43,912 bases of DNA from Chloroflexota bacterium (GCA_005882045.1 VBHO01000147.1:1-43912), one strand, 5' to 3'; positions 8,074 to 16,337 are shown, numbered from the stretch's first letter. Made by a program: numbers and translations. The notes: generated by a model from the letters alone, not told the origin.

Positions 8074-8607
8074 ATGGCAGAGCCCCTGAACCTCGGACAG
8101 GCGTCAGACGACGAGCTCGCCCGCCGCGTGCGGGAAATCATGGCCGAGATGACCCCGCTGGAGGAGTCCCTCGGCCGGTTGCGCGCGCAGATCCAGCAGG
8201 TCGTCAGCGAGCAGAAGAAACGCGAGCGCTCGCTGCACCTGAAGGCCCGGATGCAAGTCCGGACCACCGTGGCGCAGGGTCAGATGCCGACGCTTCAACA
8301 GGTGGCGGAGAGTTCCAATGACCTCGTCCCGCCCGAGGCGTCGTTGGCGAGCCTGCGTTTTTTCCGCGACAGCGGCACGGAGATCGGACTCGGCTACGCG
8401 ACTGGACGCGAGCCGACCGTGTGGATGACCAACGGTTCGAGCACGGCCGCGGTCAAGACGGTCGCGGAGATCCGCTCGCGCTTCCTCGAGGGTTGGGATT
8501 TCGGGACGGCGGCGCATCCTGGCGTGCGCATCCACATCCCGAATAGCAGAACAGAAAAGATTTTGCAGCCGTCGGAGGTTTTTGTCGGGTTGAAGGGCGG
8601 CGACTAG
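8074..8607 (+). CDS. Hypothetical coiled-coil protein
   Basis: 177 residues from ATG 8074 (an ATG at 8068 adds two). Residues about 10-70 form an amphipathic coiled coil (REIMAEMTPLEESLGRLRAQ, IQQVVSEQKKRERSL). The C-terminal half (about 95-177) looks like a small globular domain with LRFFRDSGTEIGLGYATG, TVWMTNGSSTAAVKTV and VRIHIPN. No signal peptide or membrane segment, so cytosolic. No family recognised. The LCP-family gene follows nine bases after the stop, suggesting a link to the cell envelope, but that is positional evidence only. Confidence 0.6.
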   Translation: MAEPLNLGQASDDELARRVREIMAEMTPLEESLGRLRAQIQQVVSEQKKRERSLHLKARMQVRTTVAQGQMPTLQQVAESSNDLVPPEASLASLRFFRDSGTEIGLGYATGREPTVWMTNGSSTAAVKTVAEIRSRFLEGWDFGTAAHPGVRIHIPNSRTEKILQPSEVFVGLKGGD

Positions 8608-8616
8608 CGAGGGAGG

Positions 8617-9664
8617 GTGCCTGGGGTCGCGACGACACACCGAGTGCGAGGATTCCGATGGCTGCGGATCGGACTCGGGCTCATGGCCGGCCTGCTTTTG
8701 GCAGTTGTCGTGCTGGCCGGATACGTGTGGACCGCGCTCACCACCATTGCTCCCCGCAGCGAGATCGGTGACCTGGTGGCGCTCGTCACCAACGCCGGCG
8801 ACGCCAGCACCCTCGATTCGAAGACGCGATCTGATCGATCAATCAACGTGCTCTTACTCGGTTACGGTGGCCCAGGTCACGGCGGGCCCTACCTCACCGA
8901 TTCCATGCTGAGCCGTGATGATCTCAATCCCACGCGATCTCGTAGTCTCGATCCCCGCGCTTCCAGACAACGGGACGATCCCAGCCCGGATCAACCTCGC
9001 CTACGCCATCGGCGTGGACAAACAAAGCTTCCCAAACGTTCGGGATAGCTGGAGAACTCCAACGGGAGGAGGCGACCTGGCTGCGGCCACGGTAGCCGAA
9101 GTAACCGGCCTGCCGATCGACTACTGGGTCGCAGTCGATTTCATGGCCTTTCGGCAAGTGGTGGACGCGCTTGGTGGCATCGATGTCACCATCCCGGAGC
9201 CGCTCGACGATCCGTACTTTCCGGCCGGGGAGACCGCGGCGTACACGCACGTCCACTTCGATGCCGGCCGGCAACATCTGAATGGTGAGCGGGCCCTCGA
9301 GTATGCACGGTCGAGGCAAACGACCTCGGACTTCGACCGATCGCGGCGGCAGCGGCTCTTGCTGTTGGCGATCCAGCAACGCATCCACGGCCTCGCCAGC
9401 GTGCCGCAGCTCGTTGGGCTGGTATCGGCGCTCAGAGATAATGCGCGCACGAATCTGCGGCCGGTCGAGCTGCGCGAGCTGGCGCATCTGCTCGCGGGTA
9501 TACCTCAAGACGGCATTCGACAGATTGGCCTCGACGACAGCAACGTCCTGATCAAGCACAGCCTGCCGGACGGGACCTACGTGCTGAGCCCTCGGGACGG
9601 AAGCTTCGCGGCGCTTCAGCGCTACCTGTCCTTGGCGATAGGCTCCCCGCCGGCGAGCGGTTAG
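8617..9664 (+). pseudogene. LytR-CpsA-Psr (LCP) family gene with internal deletion/frameshift near 8910
   Basis: LCP proteins transfer wall teichoic acid or other glycopolymers onto peptidoglycan. The first frame (8617 on) gives a membrane anchor (GLMAGLLLAVVVLAGYVWTA) and the start of the LCP domain (INVLLLGYGGPGHGGPYLTD, then SML). The second frame (8915 to 9664) resumes at MMISIPRDLVVSIP and continues with LPIDYWVAVDFMAFRQVVDA, VDALGGIDVTIPEPL, and LNGERALEYARSRQTTSDFD, RSRRQRLLL. LCP domains normally have about ten more residues between TDSM and SIPRD, so about 30 bases plus the frame are missing here. Conserved Arg and Asp residues flank the gap. Slippage, deletion or assembly error are all possible. 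The gene follows the 8074 gene by nine bases. Confidence 0.8.
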
Positions 9665-9668
9665 CAGA

Positions 9669-9690
9669 AGGCCCGGCGCGAGCCGGGCCT
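9669..9690. terminator. Strong bidirectional hairpin between convergent genes
   Basis: Perfect 9-bp stem AGGCCCGGC / GCCGGGCCT with a GCGA loop, five bases after the LCP stop and 12 bases before the end of the convergent secreted-protein gene. No U-run, as usual for GC-rich genomes. Confidence 0.7.
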
Positions 9691-9702
9691 CCCTCGCGGT
9701 GT

Positions 9703-10254
9703 CTAGATCTTGATCGCGAAGCTCGCCGGACCCGCACTGTCGCAGCTTGCTCCGAAATACGAGAACGAGCATACCTGGCCGCTGAACGTGGCGTTGGCGG
9801 GCCCGTTATGGAGCGCGGCAGTAAATGGGTCGGTGAAAGTGTCGGGGCTGACCGTAATCGCGCCGGTATTAATGGTCGTCCCGTCACACGTCAGGGCCAT
9901 GAATGTGCCTGGCCCCCCGCCGCCTCCCTTGCCACCGCCCGTGGACCCGTTGAGGAACCAGAACACGTCGCCGGCACCTACTGCTGCCTTACCGGACGGC
10001 GTGGCCTGCACCAGGCTCAGATGTCCATTCCCGAAGGTCCCGAAGAAGGCCGGTGGTAGGGGGCTGCAGACAACCTGGATCGGGACGGTTACGCTCACCC
10101 CGATGCGGTTGTTGGGTCCAGGAAACGTCACCGATAAACCCGGACCGGAGACCGTGGCCGGCCCGGCTGCGGCGGACGCCGACGTGGCAAAAAGCGGAAT
10201 GGCGAGTAGCGGCACGACTATGGCGAGCCTTGCGTATTTCGTCCACACGTTCAT
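9703..10254 (-). CDS. Hypothetical secreted protein
   Basis: 183 residues starting MNVWTKYARLAIVVPLLAIP, a Sec signal peptide with a likely cleavage after SASA (about residue 28). The mature part is Gly/Ser/Thr/Pro-rich, with beta-strand-like segments (ATVSGPGLSVTFPG, VSVTVPIQVVCSP), a glycine run (GGGKGGGGGPG) near its middle and four Cys that could form two disulphides. I chose the ATG at 10254 because AAAGGAAA precedes it; an earlier in-frame start has no such site. No family recognised; it could be an adhesin-like or surface protein. It stands alone, downstream of the GH31 gene. Confidence 0.6.
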   Translation of the reverse strand: MNVWTKYARLAIVVPLLAIPLFATSASAAAGPATVSGPGLSVTFPGPNNRIGVSVTVPIQVVCSPLPPAFFGTFGNGHLSLVQATPSGKAAVGAGDVFWFLNGSTGGGKGGGGGPGTFMALTCDGTTINTGAITVSPDTFTDPFTAALHNGPANATFSGQVCSFSYFGASCDSAGPASFAIKI

Positions 10255-10398
10255 ATCAATTTCCTTTGGAAAAACGTGGCCTAAATGATCGATCGATCGC
10301 TCCAACGCGACCCGGCTACGCCATGTGCCCTCGCCTCCCTTGACCGCAGAACGTGCGGCCCATGGATCAGAACGCGACCGGGGGCCAGATGGTATCGC

Positions 10399-10420
10399 CC
10401 GACTTTCCTCCCTGAGTCGG
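10399..10420 (-). terminator. Possible terminator after the GH31 gene
   Basis: Hairpin with 6-bp stem CCGACT / AGTCGG and a 10-base loop, 12 bases past the GH31 stop. No U-run, so evidence is modest. The rest of the 10255-10432 gap contains a GATCGATCGATC run (around 10286) and no visible gene. Confidence 0.35.
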
Positions 10421-10432
10421 CGCCTCGCAGAG

Positions 10433-12745
10433 CTAACTCAAATTGACGGTTTGTCCGAGACGACCTTCCACCGGTGGCCCGTCGGGCCGGTGCACGTGAA
10501 CGCTAGCCACGTAGTCGAGCGGGCCTCCCTCAAGTCGGAGATGCTCGCGCTCGACCTTCATCGTGAAATGGAGTTGGCGGTGGTCGTCGGCCAGCTCGAT
10601 TTCGGTCGTGCCCTCGCTACCTGGGTAGACCTCGAAGCTCAGCGGGTCCCATGCCCGCTCGTTCGCATATCGGAGCTCTGGACCCATGGGCAGGACGGCG
10701 CCGGCGCGCACGAACAGCGGCAGCGTTTCCAATTCGGCGTCGTACGTTATCCAGCGTCCGCCGACGAGTCGCTGATCCGTCCAGAAGTCGTACCAACCGC
10801 CGGGCGGCAGATAAATATTGCGCCGGCCTCGTGGCTCGAACATGGGGGCGACCAGCAGATCCGGGCCGAGTAGGTATTCGTCGTCGATGCGCCAGGTCGT
10901 CGGATCTGACGGATAGTCGTAGACCAGCGGCCGCGCCAGTGGTACGCCTTCCGTCACGCGACGCGCCGCTGCATATAAGTAAGGAAGCAATCGGTAGCGA
11001 AGCTGGGCGTAACGGCGGAAGATCGACAGCGCGGGCTCGCCGTAGGCCCAGGGCTCCCGCGGCGCGGTGTGGCCATGGGCGCGCGCGTGGGAGAACAGCA
11101 GCCCCATCTGCGACCAGCGCACGTACAGTTCGGGGCTCGGGGGATCGATCAGGGTCGGAATTCCAAAGAAGCCGCCCATATCGAAGCTGGCAAAGGCCGC
11201 GCCCGACAGGATCCAGCTCAGCGCACCGCGCAAGCTGGCCGCCATGTCCTCGAACGTGCATCCCGGGTCGCCGCCCCAGTGCACCGGGTAGCGCTGCGAC
11301 CCGGCGTAGCCGGAGCGGCCCCAGATGAGGCCGTAACCGTGCACGTCCTTGATGGTTTCGAACACGGCTCGCTGGTAGAGCAGGGGATACAGATTGTGCA
11401 ACTGCTCGGCGGGGGTGCCGTCGTGGGGCACGGCATCGTCGGGCATGTCCTCGGCAAAGTCGGTCTTGATCACGGCCACGCCCATCTCGAGCAACTTGCG
11501 GTTCTTGGCTTTGAACCACTCGACCGCCTCGGGGTTGGTGAAGTCGACCGCGGCACTCGGTTTGGCGAAGCCATGGACGAGGGCCAGGCCCCCACCCTGC
11601 CCTCCCCCTGAGGGGGAGGGTGAAATATCCTTGGTCTTCATCAGGAACCCTTTGCGCTCGCCCTCGGCGCACATCTCGGAGTCGAGCGGTACGTACGGGC
11701 TTTCCCACAGCGACAGCCTGAAGCCCAGCGCCTTGAGCTCCGCGATCATGCCTTTGGGATCGGGGAAGGCCGACTCGTCCCATTCGAGGTCGCCATGGTG
11801 CCCCTCGTGGTAACGCATCCAGTAGGGGTCGATGTGAATGACATCGCACGGGACTTTTTCCTCTCGCATGCGGCGGGCGACCGTCATCACCTCGTCGCGG
11901 TTGCGATAGCCCCAGCGGCTGATCCAGAACCCAAACGACCAGTCGGGGGGCACCGCCGGCTGACCGGTCAGGCGATGGTAGGCCCGCATGATCGGCGCAA
12001 TGCCATCGCCCACGATCAAGTACGCGCGCAGATGATCGGCGCGGGCGGTGGCCTGCCACGCCGTCGCCGATGCCTGACCGAGGTCGTAGTAGAGAGGCCC
12101 GGTCATGTCGAAGAAGACGCCATAGCCTTCAGAGCTGACCAGCAGTGGCACGTTCTTGTAGGCGCGGTCGCTGCGGACGCCAAAGGCGTCGACCGTCCAC
12201 GATGCGAACGCCTGGCCGCGGCGATTGAGGGCCCCAAAATGCTCGCCGAGGCCGAAGAGCGCCTCGTCGGGCTTTAGCCCGGCGGTTAACCAGCGCAAGC
12301 CACGGGCATGGCCGGTCGGAAAATGGTGAAAGTCGCCGCGAATGTCGCGATCGTTTGGCTCGTCGGCAAAGCGCACCGTTCCCGTCGCGTCCTTGAGACG
12401 TAACCGGAAAGGGGTGCGATCGACCTCGACGGTCAGCGCCGAGGTGGAGATCGACCAACCCTGGTCCTTTTGAGCCATCTTGCAATCCGAGGCCGACGGC
12501 GCACGGTCGACCAGAAGCCGGGATGGCTTGCTCGCCCCGGCGCCGAAATGAAGGCGCACGATGTCGGGCGCTACCGGTCGAATCTCGATTGGGACTCGCG
12601 AGCCGCGGTCGTCCTCCGCGGTCAGCTCGATGCGATTGTCACGGGCGCGAACGCTGCGGACAAGTGCGATGGATCGGGGATCGCGAGCAAGAAAATCACC
12701 GGCCGGGCGCGCCGGTTGGGCCGCTACCAGCCGCGCTGGATCCAC
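10433..12745 (-). CDS. Glycoside hydrolase family 31 (alpha-xylosidase/alpha-glucosidase, YicI-like)
   Basis: About 770 residues. N-terminal beta-sandwich, then a TIM barrel with WSFGFWISRWGYRNRDEV, CDVIHIDPYWM, the nucleophile segment VIKTDFAEDMP (Asp429), GRSGYAGSQRYPVHWGGD (the last Asp is the likely acid/base), and SFDMGGFFG. These match the YicI branch of GH31, exo-acting retaining enzymes on alpha-xylosides or alpha-glucosides. No signal peptide, so cytosolic. The best start is GTG 12745, overlapping the MBL gene by 22 bases; no ATG lies in the right place, so the start is uncertain. A dispersed repeat (11589..11622) adds about 11 residues (SPSPSGGGQGGG) at 375-386, in a loop before ALVHGFAKPSAAVDFTNPEA, shortly before the nucleophile in sequence. 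Confidence 0.85.
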   Translation of the reverse strand: MDPARLVAAQPARPAGDFLARDPRSIALVRSVRARDNRIELTAEDDRGSRVPIEIRPVAPDIVRLHFGAGASKPSRLLVDRAPSASDCKMAQKDQGWSISTSALTVEVDRTPFRLRLKDATGTVRFADEPNDRDIRGDFHHFPTGHARGLRWLTAGLKPDEALFGLGEHFGALNRRGQAFASWTVDAFGVRSDRAYKNVPLLVSSEGYGVFFDMTGPLYYDLGQASATAWQATARADHLRAYLIVGDGIAPIMRAYHRLTGQPAVPPDWSFGFWISRWGYRNRDEVMTVARRMREEKVPCDVIHIDPYWMRYHEGHHGDLEWDESAFPDPKGMIAELKALGFRLSLWESPYVPLDSEMCAEGERKGFLMKTKDISPSPSGGGQGGGLALVHGFAKPSAAVDFTNPEAVEWFKAKNRKLLEMGVAVIKTDFAEDMPDDAVPHDGTPAEQLHNLYPLLYQRAVFETIKDVHGYGLIWGRSGYAGSQRYPVHWGGDPGCTFEDMAASLRGALSWILSGAAFASFDMGGFFGIPTLIDPPSPELYVRWSQMGLLFSHARAHGHTAPREPWAYGEPALSIFRRYAQLRYRLLPYLYAAARRVTEGVPLARPLVYDYPSDPTTWRIDDEYLLGPDLLVAPMFEPRGRRNIYLPPGGWYDFWTDQRLVGGRWITYDAELETLPLFVRAGAVLPMGPELRYANERAWDPLSFEVYPGSEGTTEIELADDHRQLHFTMKVEREHLRLEGGPLDYVASVHVHRPDGPPVEGRLGQTVNLS
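11589..11622 (-). repeat. Dispersed GC-rich palindromic repeat, copy B (inside GH31 gene)
   Basis: Plus strand: CCCCCACCCTGCCCTCCCCC, then TGAGGGGGAGGGTGA. Compared with copies C and D the centre is TGA instead of GCGAGC and one base differs in the left arm. The gene reads it in frame as ISPSPSGGGQGGGLA. Confidence 0.8.
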
Positions 12746-13305
12746 TCGTCCAGGTGCGGCCGCTCCCGACCGATGGTGGTGGGCTTGCCGTGGCCTGGCA
12801 GGACCTGGGTCTCGTCCGAGAGGGTGAAGAGCCTGCCTCGGATGCTCTCGATGATGGTCGGAAAACTCGCGTAGGGATTGGCGGTGTTTCCCGGCCCGCC
12901 GGGAAAGAGGGTGTCGCCCGAAAACAGGTGCTCGCTGCCAAGGAAGCAGACGCTGCCGGGCGTGTGGCCGGGCGTGTGCATCGCGACGAGTTCGTACTCG
13001 CCAAAACGAAATCGCTCGCCATCTTGGACGCGATGGTCCGCCTTGATCGGCATCATCGACTCGTCCGCCTCGTGACAGGTGAATTGCGCATGGGTTTGCT
13101 CGCGTACCGGCTTCAGAGCTTGCACGTGGTCGGCGTGGCCATGCGTCGTCAGGATATGGCTGACCCGCAGGCCCTCGAGTTCCTTGATGATGCGTGGTGC
13201 GTCGTTGGCGGCGTCGATCAAGAGCGCCTCTTTGCTCTTCGGATCGCTCAATACGTAGACGTTGTTGTCGTAGGGACCGACGGAGAACGTCGTGAGCCGG
13301 TACAC
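12724..13305 (-). CDS. Metallo-beta-lactamase-fold hydrolase (glyoxalase II-like)
   Basis: 193 residues from GTG 13305. Canonical metal motifs: ILTTHGHADHVQAL (HxHxDH), MHTPGHTPGSVCF, the bridging Asp in LFSGDTLF, and VLPGHGKPT. Length and motif spacing fit the glyoxalase II / persulfide-dioxygenase-like group of cytosolic hydrolases; thioester hydrolysis is the likeliest activity but is not certain. The start lies six bases after TAAACT with no SD, so the transcript is probably leaderless. The GH31 gene overlaps its 3' end by 22 bases, so the two are co-transcribed. Confidence 0.85.
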   Translation of the reverse strand: MYRLTTFSVGPYDNNVYVLSDPKSKEALLIDAANDAPRIIKELEGLRVSHILTTHGHADHVQALKPVREQTHAQFTCHEADESMMPIKADHRVQDGERFRFGEYELVAMHTPGHTPGSVCFLGSEHLFSGDTLFPGGPGNTANPYASFPTIIESIRGRLFTLSDETQVLPGHGKPTTIGRERPHLDEWIQRGW

Positions 13306-13311
13306 GGGTTG

Positions 13312-13317
13312 AGTTTA
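13312..13317 (-). promoter_or_regulatory. Putative leaderless -10 element of the MBL-GH31 operon
   Basis: TAAACT on the minus strand (13317..13312), six bases, then GTG 13305. The matching -35 position (about 13335-13340) falls inside repeat copy C, so the repeat may shape this promoter. Confidence 0.5.
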
Positions 13318-13329
13318 TCGAGCCCCATG

Positions 13330-13392
13330 CCCCCACTCTGACCCTCCCCCGCGAGCGGGGGAGGGGAATCGTGCCGCAAGCGGGGGAGGGTG
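13330..13392. repeat. Dispersed repeat, copy C, with a second partial half, in a divergent promoter region
   Basis: A full copy (13330..13366; arms CCTCCCCC and GGGGGAGGGG around GCGAGC) is followed by a second partial half, CGCAAGCGGGGGAGGGTGA (about 13374-13392). It fills most of the gap between the divergent MBL gene (GTG 13305) and endonuclease IV gene (ATG 13404). Confidence 0.75.
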
Positions 13393-13403
13393 AATTTACG
13401 AGA

Positions 13404-14264
13404 ATGAGTGACGTGGCCCAGGAACGACGAATCGGCATGCACATGCGCACCGGCCGCGGCCTCGATAAGGCCGCCGAGATGATCAAAGCGCTGCAGCTGC
13501 AGGCCGTCCAGATCTTTACCGGCAATCCGAGCGCCTGGCGCTCGGCGTCAGTCGACCCCAAGGCCACCGCGTTGTTCAAAGAGGCGCTCGCAGAGATGGA
13601 GGTCCGCCCGGCACTGTCACACGCCATGTACCTGATCAACTTGGCCTCGCCCAACCCCAATTTTCAAAAGAAATCGCGGGAGGCGCTGAAGGCGGAACTA
13701 GAGCGCGCCGAGGCGTACGGCTTGCAGTACGTCGTGACGCACGTCGGCAGCCACATGGGCGACGGCGCCCAGGCCGGCATCGATCGCGTGGTTTCCCAGC
13801 TGGACCTGGTGCTGGGCACGGCCGCTGGCTCGGCCACCTGTTTGCTCGAAACCTCGGCGGGGGGCGGCGCTTACGTTGGTGCCAAGTTCGATGACCTGGC
13901 GCAGATCCTTTCCCGGTTGCCGCAACACGCGGAGCGGCTGGGCGTCTGCTTCGATACCGCCCACGCCTACGCGTCGGGCTACGACGTGGCCGGTGCGGAG
14001 GGCATGACCACGACGCTGGAGCAGCTCACCGCCATCATTCCGGCAGAGCGGATCCGCGCCTGCCACTGCAACGACACCACCGTGACCCTGGGCGGGAAGG
14101 CGGACCGGCACGTCAACATCGGCCAGGGCAATGTGGGCCTCGAGGGCTTCAGAGCATTGCTTCACTTCGATCCCCTGGCGCACTGCGCCTTCGTGCTGGA
14201 GACGCCGGGCGAGGAGATGCTCGAAGGACTCGAGAACCTGAACACGCTCCGGTCGCTGCGATGA
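13404..14264 (+). CDS. nfo: Endonuclease IV (AP endonuclease, DNA repair)
   Basis: 286 residues. Endonuclease IV cleaves 5' to abasic sites using three zinc ions in a TIM barrel. Family motifs are all present: RIGMHMRTGRGLDKAAEM, LQAVQIFTGNPSAW, the metal-binding histidines in LSHAMYLINLAS and VVTHVGSHMGDG, LLETSAGGGAYVG, VCFDTAHAYASGYD, and CHCNDTTVTLGGKADRHVNI. I chose ATG 13404; sequence upstream is repeat copy C and the frame reads as repeat-derived. The start has no SD. The HAD gene overlaps its stop by four bases (ATGA). Confidence 0.9.
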   Translation: MSDVAQERRIGMHMRTGRGLDKAAEMIKALQLQAVQIFTGNPSAWRSASVDPKATALFKEALAEMEVRPALSHAMYLINLASPNPNFQKKSREALKAELERAEAYGLQYVVTHVGSHMGDGAQAGIDRVVSQLDLVLGTAAGSATCLLETSAGGGAYVGAKFDDLAQILSRLPQHAERLGVCFDTAHAYASGYDVAGAEGMTTTLEQLTAIIPAERIRACHCNDTTVTLGGKADRHVNIGQGNVGLEGFRALLHFDPLAHCAFVLETPGEEMLEGLENLNTLRSLR

Positions 14265-15049
14265 GCGCGCCGATCGAGGCGGTCCTGTTGGACTACGGTC
14301 ACACGCTGATCTATTTCGACGAGCGGCCGCACTCGGCGCTGCTCGGCGCCTACGAAAACGTCAACCGGTTGCTGGCGGACACGTTGGAGCGTGAGGTGCC
14401 GGTCGCGCAGGTCATGATTGAGAAGGTCTCGCAACGAGTCGACGCGGAGATTCAGCGTGACTATGCCGCCGGCCGGGAGGAGGAAGTCGAGATCGCCGCC
14501 ATCTATGACGCCGCCTTGCGTGACATCGGGCTGGAGCTGGAACCGGCGCTGATCGAGCGAGTCATGGAACTCGAACAGGAGGGCTGGCTGAAGAGCGTGC
14601 ACGTCGGCCCCGACGTGGTTTCCACGCTGGAGGAGCTCCGGCGCCGGGGTCTCCGCCTTGGCATCGTCTCCAACGCGGCTTACCTGCCCCGCCTGATGAA
14701 CGCGCAGCTGGCCGCGCTGGGCCTGGCGAAGTATTTCAGCGGCGTCTCGTTCTCCTCCGAGGTCGGCGTGCGCAAACCGCACCCCGCGATCTACCGGGAC
14801 GCGCTCGCCAAGGTCGGCGTCGAGCCCTCCAGAACGCTCTTCGTGGGCGACCGTGTCCGGGAGGATGTGCAGGGACCAAAATCGCTGGGCATGCGCGCGG
14901 TCCTGACCCGGGAATGGAGGCAGGAAGACGACCCGGGCGCCGCAGATTTTGTCATCGCACGGCTGGGTGACTTACTCACGGTCCTCAACGGTCTCGCGGC
15001 CGGGCGACATGCGGCCGATACCTATAATGAGGTGACGTCGCGCGAGTAG
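14261..15049 (+). CDS. HAD-superfamily hydrolase
   Basis: 262 residues, start ATG overlapping the nfo stop (ATGA), so translation is coupled. Motif I is AVLLDYGHTLIYFDE, motif II IVSNAAYLPR, motif III Lys in VGVRKPHPAIYRDA, motif IV LFVGDRVREDVQG. Motif I reads DYGHT: the usual second Asp (DxDxT), the general acid/base of phosphatases, is Gly. That is known in some HAD branches, such as dehalogenase-like enzymes, so phosphatase activity is not assured. A helical cap domain lies between motifs I and II. The C-terminal tail is disordered. Confidence 0.8.
   Translation: MSAPIEAVLLDYGHTLIYFDERPHSALLGAYENVNRLLADTLEREVPVAQVMIEKVSQRVDAEIQRDYAAGREEEVEIAAIYDAALRDIGLELEPALIERVMELEQEGWLKSVHVGPDVVSTLEELRRRGLRLGIVSNAAYLPRLMNAQLAALGLAKYFSGVSFSSEVGVRKPHPAIYRDALAKVGVEPSRTLFVGDRVREDVQGPKSLGMRAVLTREWRQEDDPGAADFVIARLGDLLTVLNGLAAGRHAADTYNEVTSRE
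15023..15028 (+). promoter_or_regulatory. Putative -10 (TATAAT) for the small HTH gene
   Basis: Perfect TATAAT inside the 3' end of the HAD gene, about 55 bases before the GTG at 15084. No good -35 was seen. A transcript from here would carry the SD site GGAGGT upstream of the HTH gene. Confidence 0.45.
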
Positions 15050-15083
15050 CGTCGCGGATGGGGTTCTGGAGGTAGGCGGGGCG

Positions 15084-15380
15084 GTGGACTTCCGCGAGTA
15101 TCTGAAGCGCAAGTGTCGCGAGCAGAACATTTCTCTGCACCGGCTCGCGGTCCGCTGCGACCTGAACCAGATTTACTTCTACCAGGCCGTCAACAAGAAC
15201 AAGGAAAACCCGCCCCCGTGGGTGCTCCGCCGGGCGGCCCCGCATCTCGGAGTGACCTACGTCGAGCTGTTGATCGCGGCCGGGCACCTGACGGAGGACG
15301 ACCTGCGGGAATATACTGGCCGCCCGCCGGCGCCGCCGTCGAAAGAGCCGGAACGGGCTCGGGAGAAGGTCTCGGTCTAA
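15084..15380 (+). CDS. Small XRE-like helix-turn-helix protein
   Basis: 98 residues from GTG 15084, with GGAGGT about nine bases upstream. Residues about 1-65 form a helix-turn-helix of the Xre/lambda-repressor type (EYLKRKCREQNISLHRLAVR, LNQIYFYQAVNKNK, WVLRRAAPHLGVTYVELLIA); the tail is Pro/Arg-rich. Probably a DNA-binding regulator, with no ligand domain, but its target is unknown. The 3' end overlaps the convergent LppX-like gene by four bases (shared CTAA). Confidence 0.7.
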   Translation: MDFREYLKRKCREQNISLHRLAVRCDLNQIYFYQAVNKNKENPPPWVLRRAAPHLGVTYVELLIAAGHLTEDDLREYTGRPPAPPSKEPERAREKVSV

Positions 15381-16129
15381 GCGGAGGTCGTGTCGCCGCC
15401 CGCCACGAAGCTCGAGAAGTGGTAGGTGACTGACCAGGTGAATTGGGTGGTACTCATATCGATCTTCATCTGGTGCATGTAGCGGTCACTGGCGGAGATC
15501 CACACCTCGACCTGGATGCCGGCGTTGGTCAGAGCGGCTTCGTCTGCCGGGGTGAGGCCGCTCGACGGATCGGCTTTGAGCTGTTCGACGTATTTGCCCG
15601 GGTCGACGGTCAGCGAGAAATGGTGGACGTCGATGTTGTCCATCGTGATGTCGCCCAGATCATCGGAGGCGCGGAAGGCGTGGGCGAACTCCAGGTTCGC
15701 GATCGGGTCCATCCCGGGCGCGATCTGACTTTTCGAGTTGCCGGTGACGTCCTTCCACGCCGGGCCCTGTGAGGGGATCCTGATGTATTCGTGGCCGTTC
15801 TCGATGCGCTCATCCACTTCCACGATCACATCGCCGTCCGCCGATGGGACGTCCATCTGGAGCGTGAGCGTCTCTTTGTGTGGATAAATCAGGTCACCTG
15901 AGCCGGTGATTTTGACGCCGGCCAAGCCGTTGAGCACCAGGTTGCCGGCCAGCGACAGGTGGACGCTCTTCAGGCCCTGCATCGCGTCACCACTTTTGCT
16001 GATGAAGGGACCGGCATCGAGGGGCGGCGGGGCCGACTGCTGTCCCGGGATCATCCCGTTGATGGCGCCACTCTTCCACACCAGTAGGCAGGAAACGATG
16101 GCGACGGCAATCGTGATCAGCCGTCCCAT
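15377..16129 (-). CDS. LppX/LprG-like lipoprotein or membrane-anchored protein
   Basis: 250 residues. The N-terminus MGRLITIAVAIVSCLLVWKS has an IVSC lipobox-like site (Cys14), though the hydrophobic stretch continues past it, so a plain membrane anchor is also possible. The rest resembles the LppX_LprAFG family of lipid-carrier lipoproteins: GDAMQGLKSVHLSLAGNLVL, VKITGSGDLIYPH, LTLQMDVPSADGDVIVEVDE, EYIRIPSQGPAWKDV, DMSTTQFTWSVTYHFSSF. Such proteins carry lipids or glycolipids at the outer face of the membrane in Actinobacteria. The start is ATG 16129 without a clear SD. The gap 16130-16337 holds an 8-base inverted repeat (GATCCATC/GATGGATC) and no gene. Confidence 0.7.
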   Translation of the reverse strand: MGRLITIAVAIVSCLLVWKSGAINGMIPGQQSAPPPLDAGPFISKSGDAMQGLKSVHLSLAGNLVLNGLAGVKITGSGDLIYPHKETLTLQMDVPSADGDVIVEVDERIENGHEYIRIPSQGPAWKDVTGNSKSQIAPGMDPIANLEFAHAFRASDDLGDITMDNIDVHHFSLTVDPGKYVEQLKADPSSGLTPADEAALTNAGIQVEVWISASDRYMHQMKIDMSTTQFTWSVTYHFSSFVAGGDTTSA

Positions 16130-16337
16130 CGAGCACGCAACGATTCGACCGATCCATCCTTGCTGGGAAAAGCGCGGCCCGCCGGAAGGAGGGGTTGGCG
16201 ATGGATCCGAAGAGGGGGACGGGAATCAGATACGCCGGCGGGCCTAGCCAGCTCGCGGATCATAGCAACGCTATCCCGCCGCGACACGGCATATACCCGC
16301 TTGTCACCGAGCCGTTACATGCTGGCAAGATAGTTGC

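Noticed and set aside
10286-10299. GATCGATCGATC run as a functional site
   Set aside because: A short simple repeat with no promoter elements around it; not distinguishable from chance.
10325-10873. Long plus-strand open frames opposite the GH31 gene
   Set aside because: Arg/Gly/Ala-rich translations without domains; complement of GH31 codons (also at 11069 and 11394).
12746-13660. GH31 open frame extending to 13660 (1075 codons)
   Set aside because: The first 305 codons overlap the MBL gene and read as repeat- and Arg-rich sequence; GH31 homology begins near 12700.
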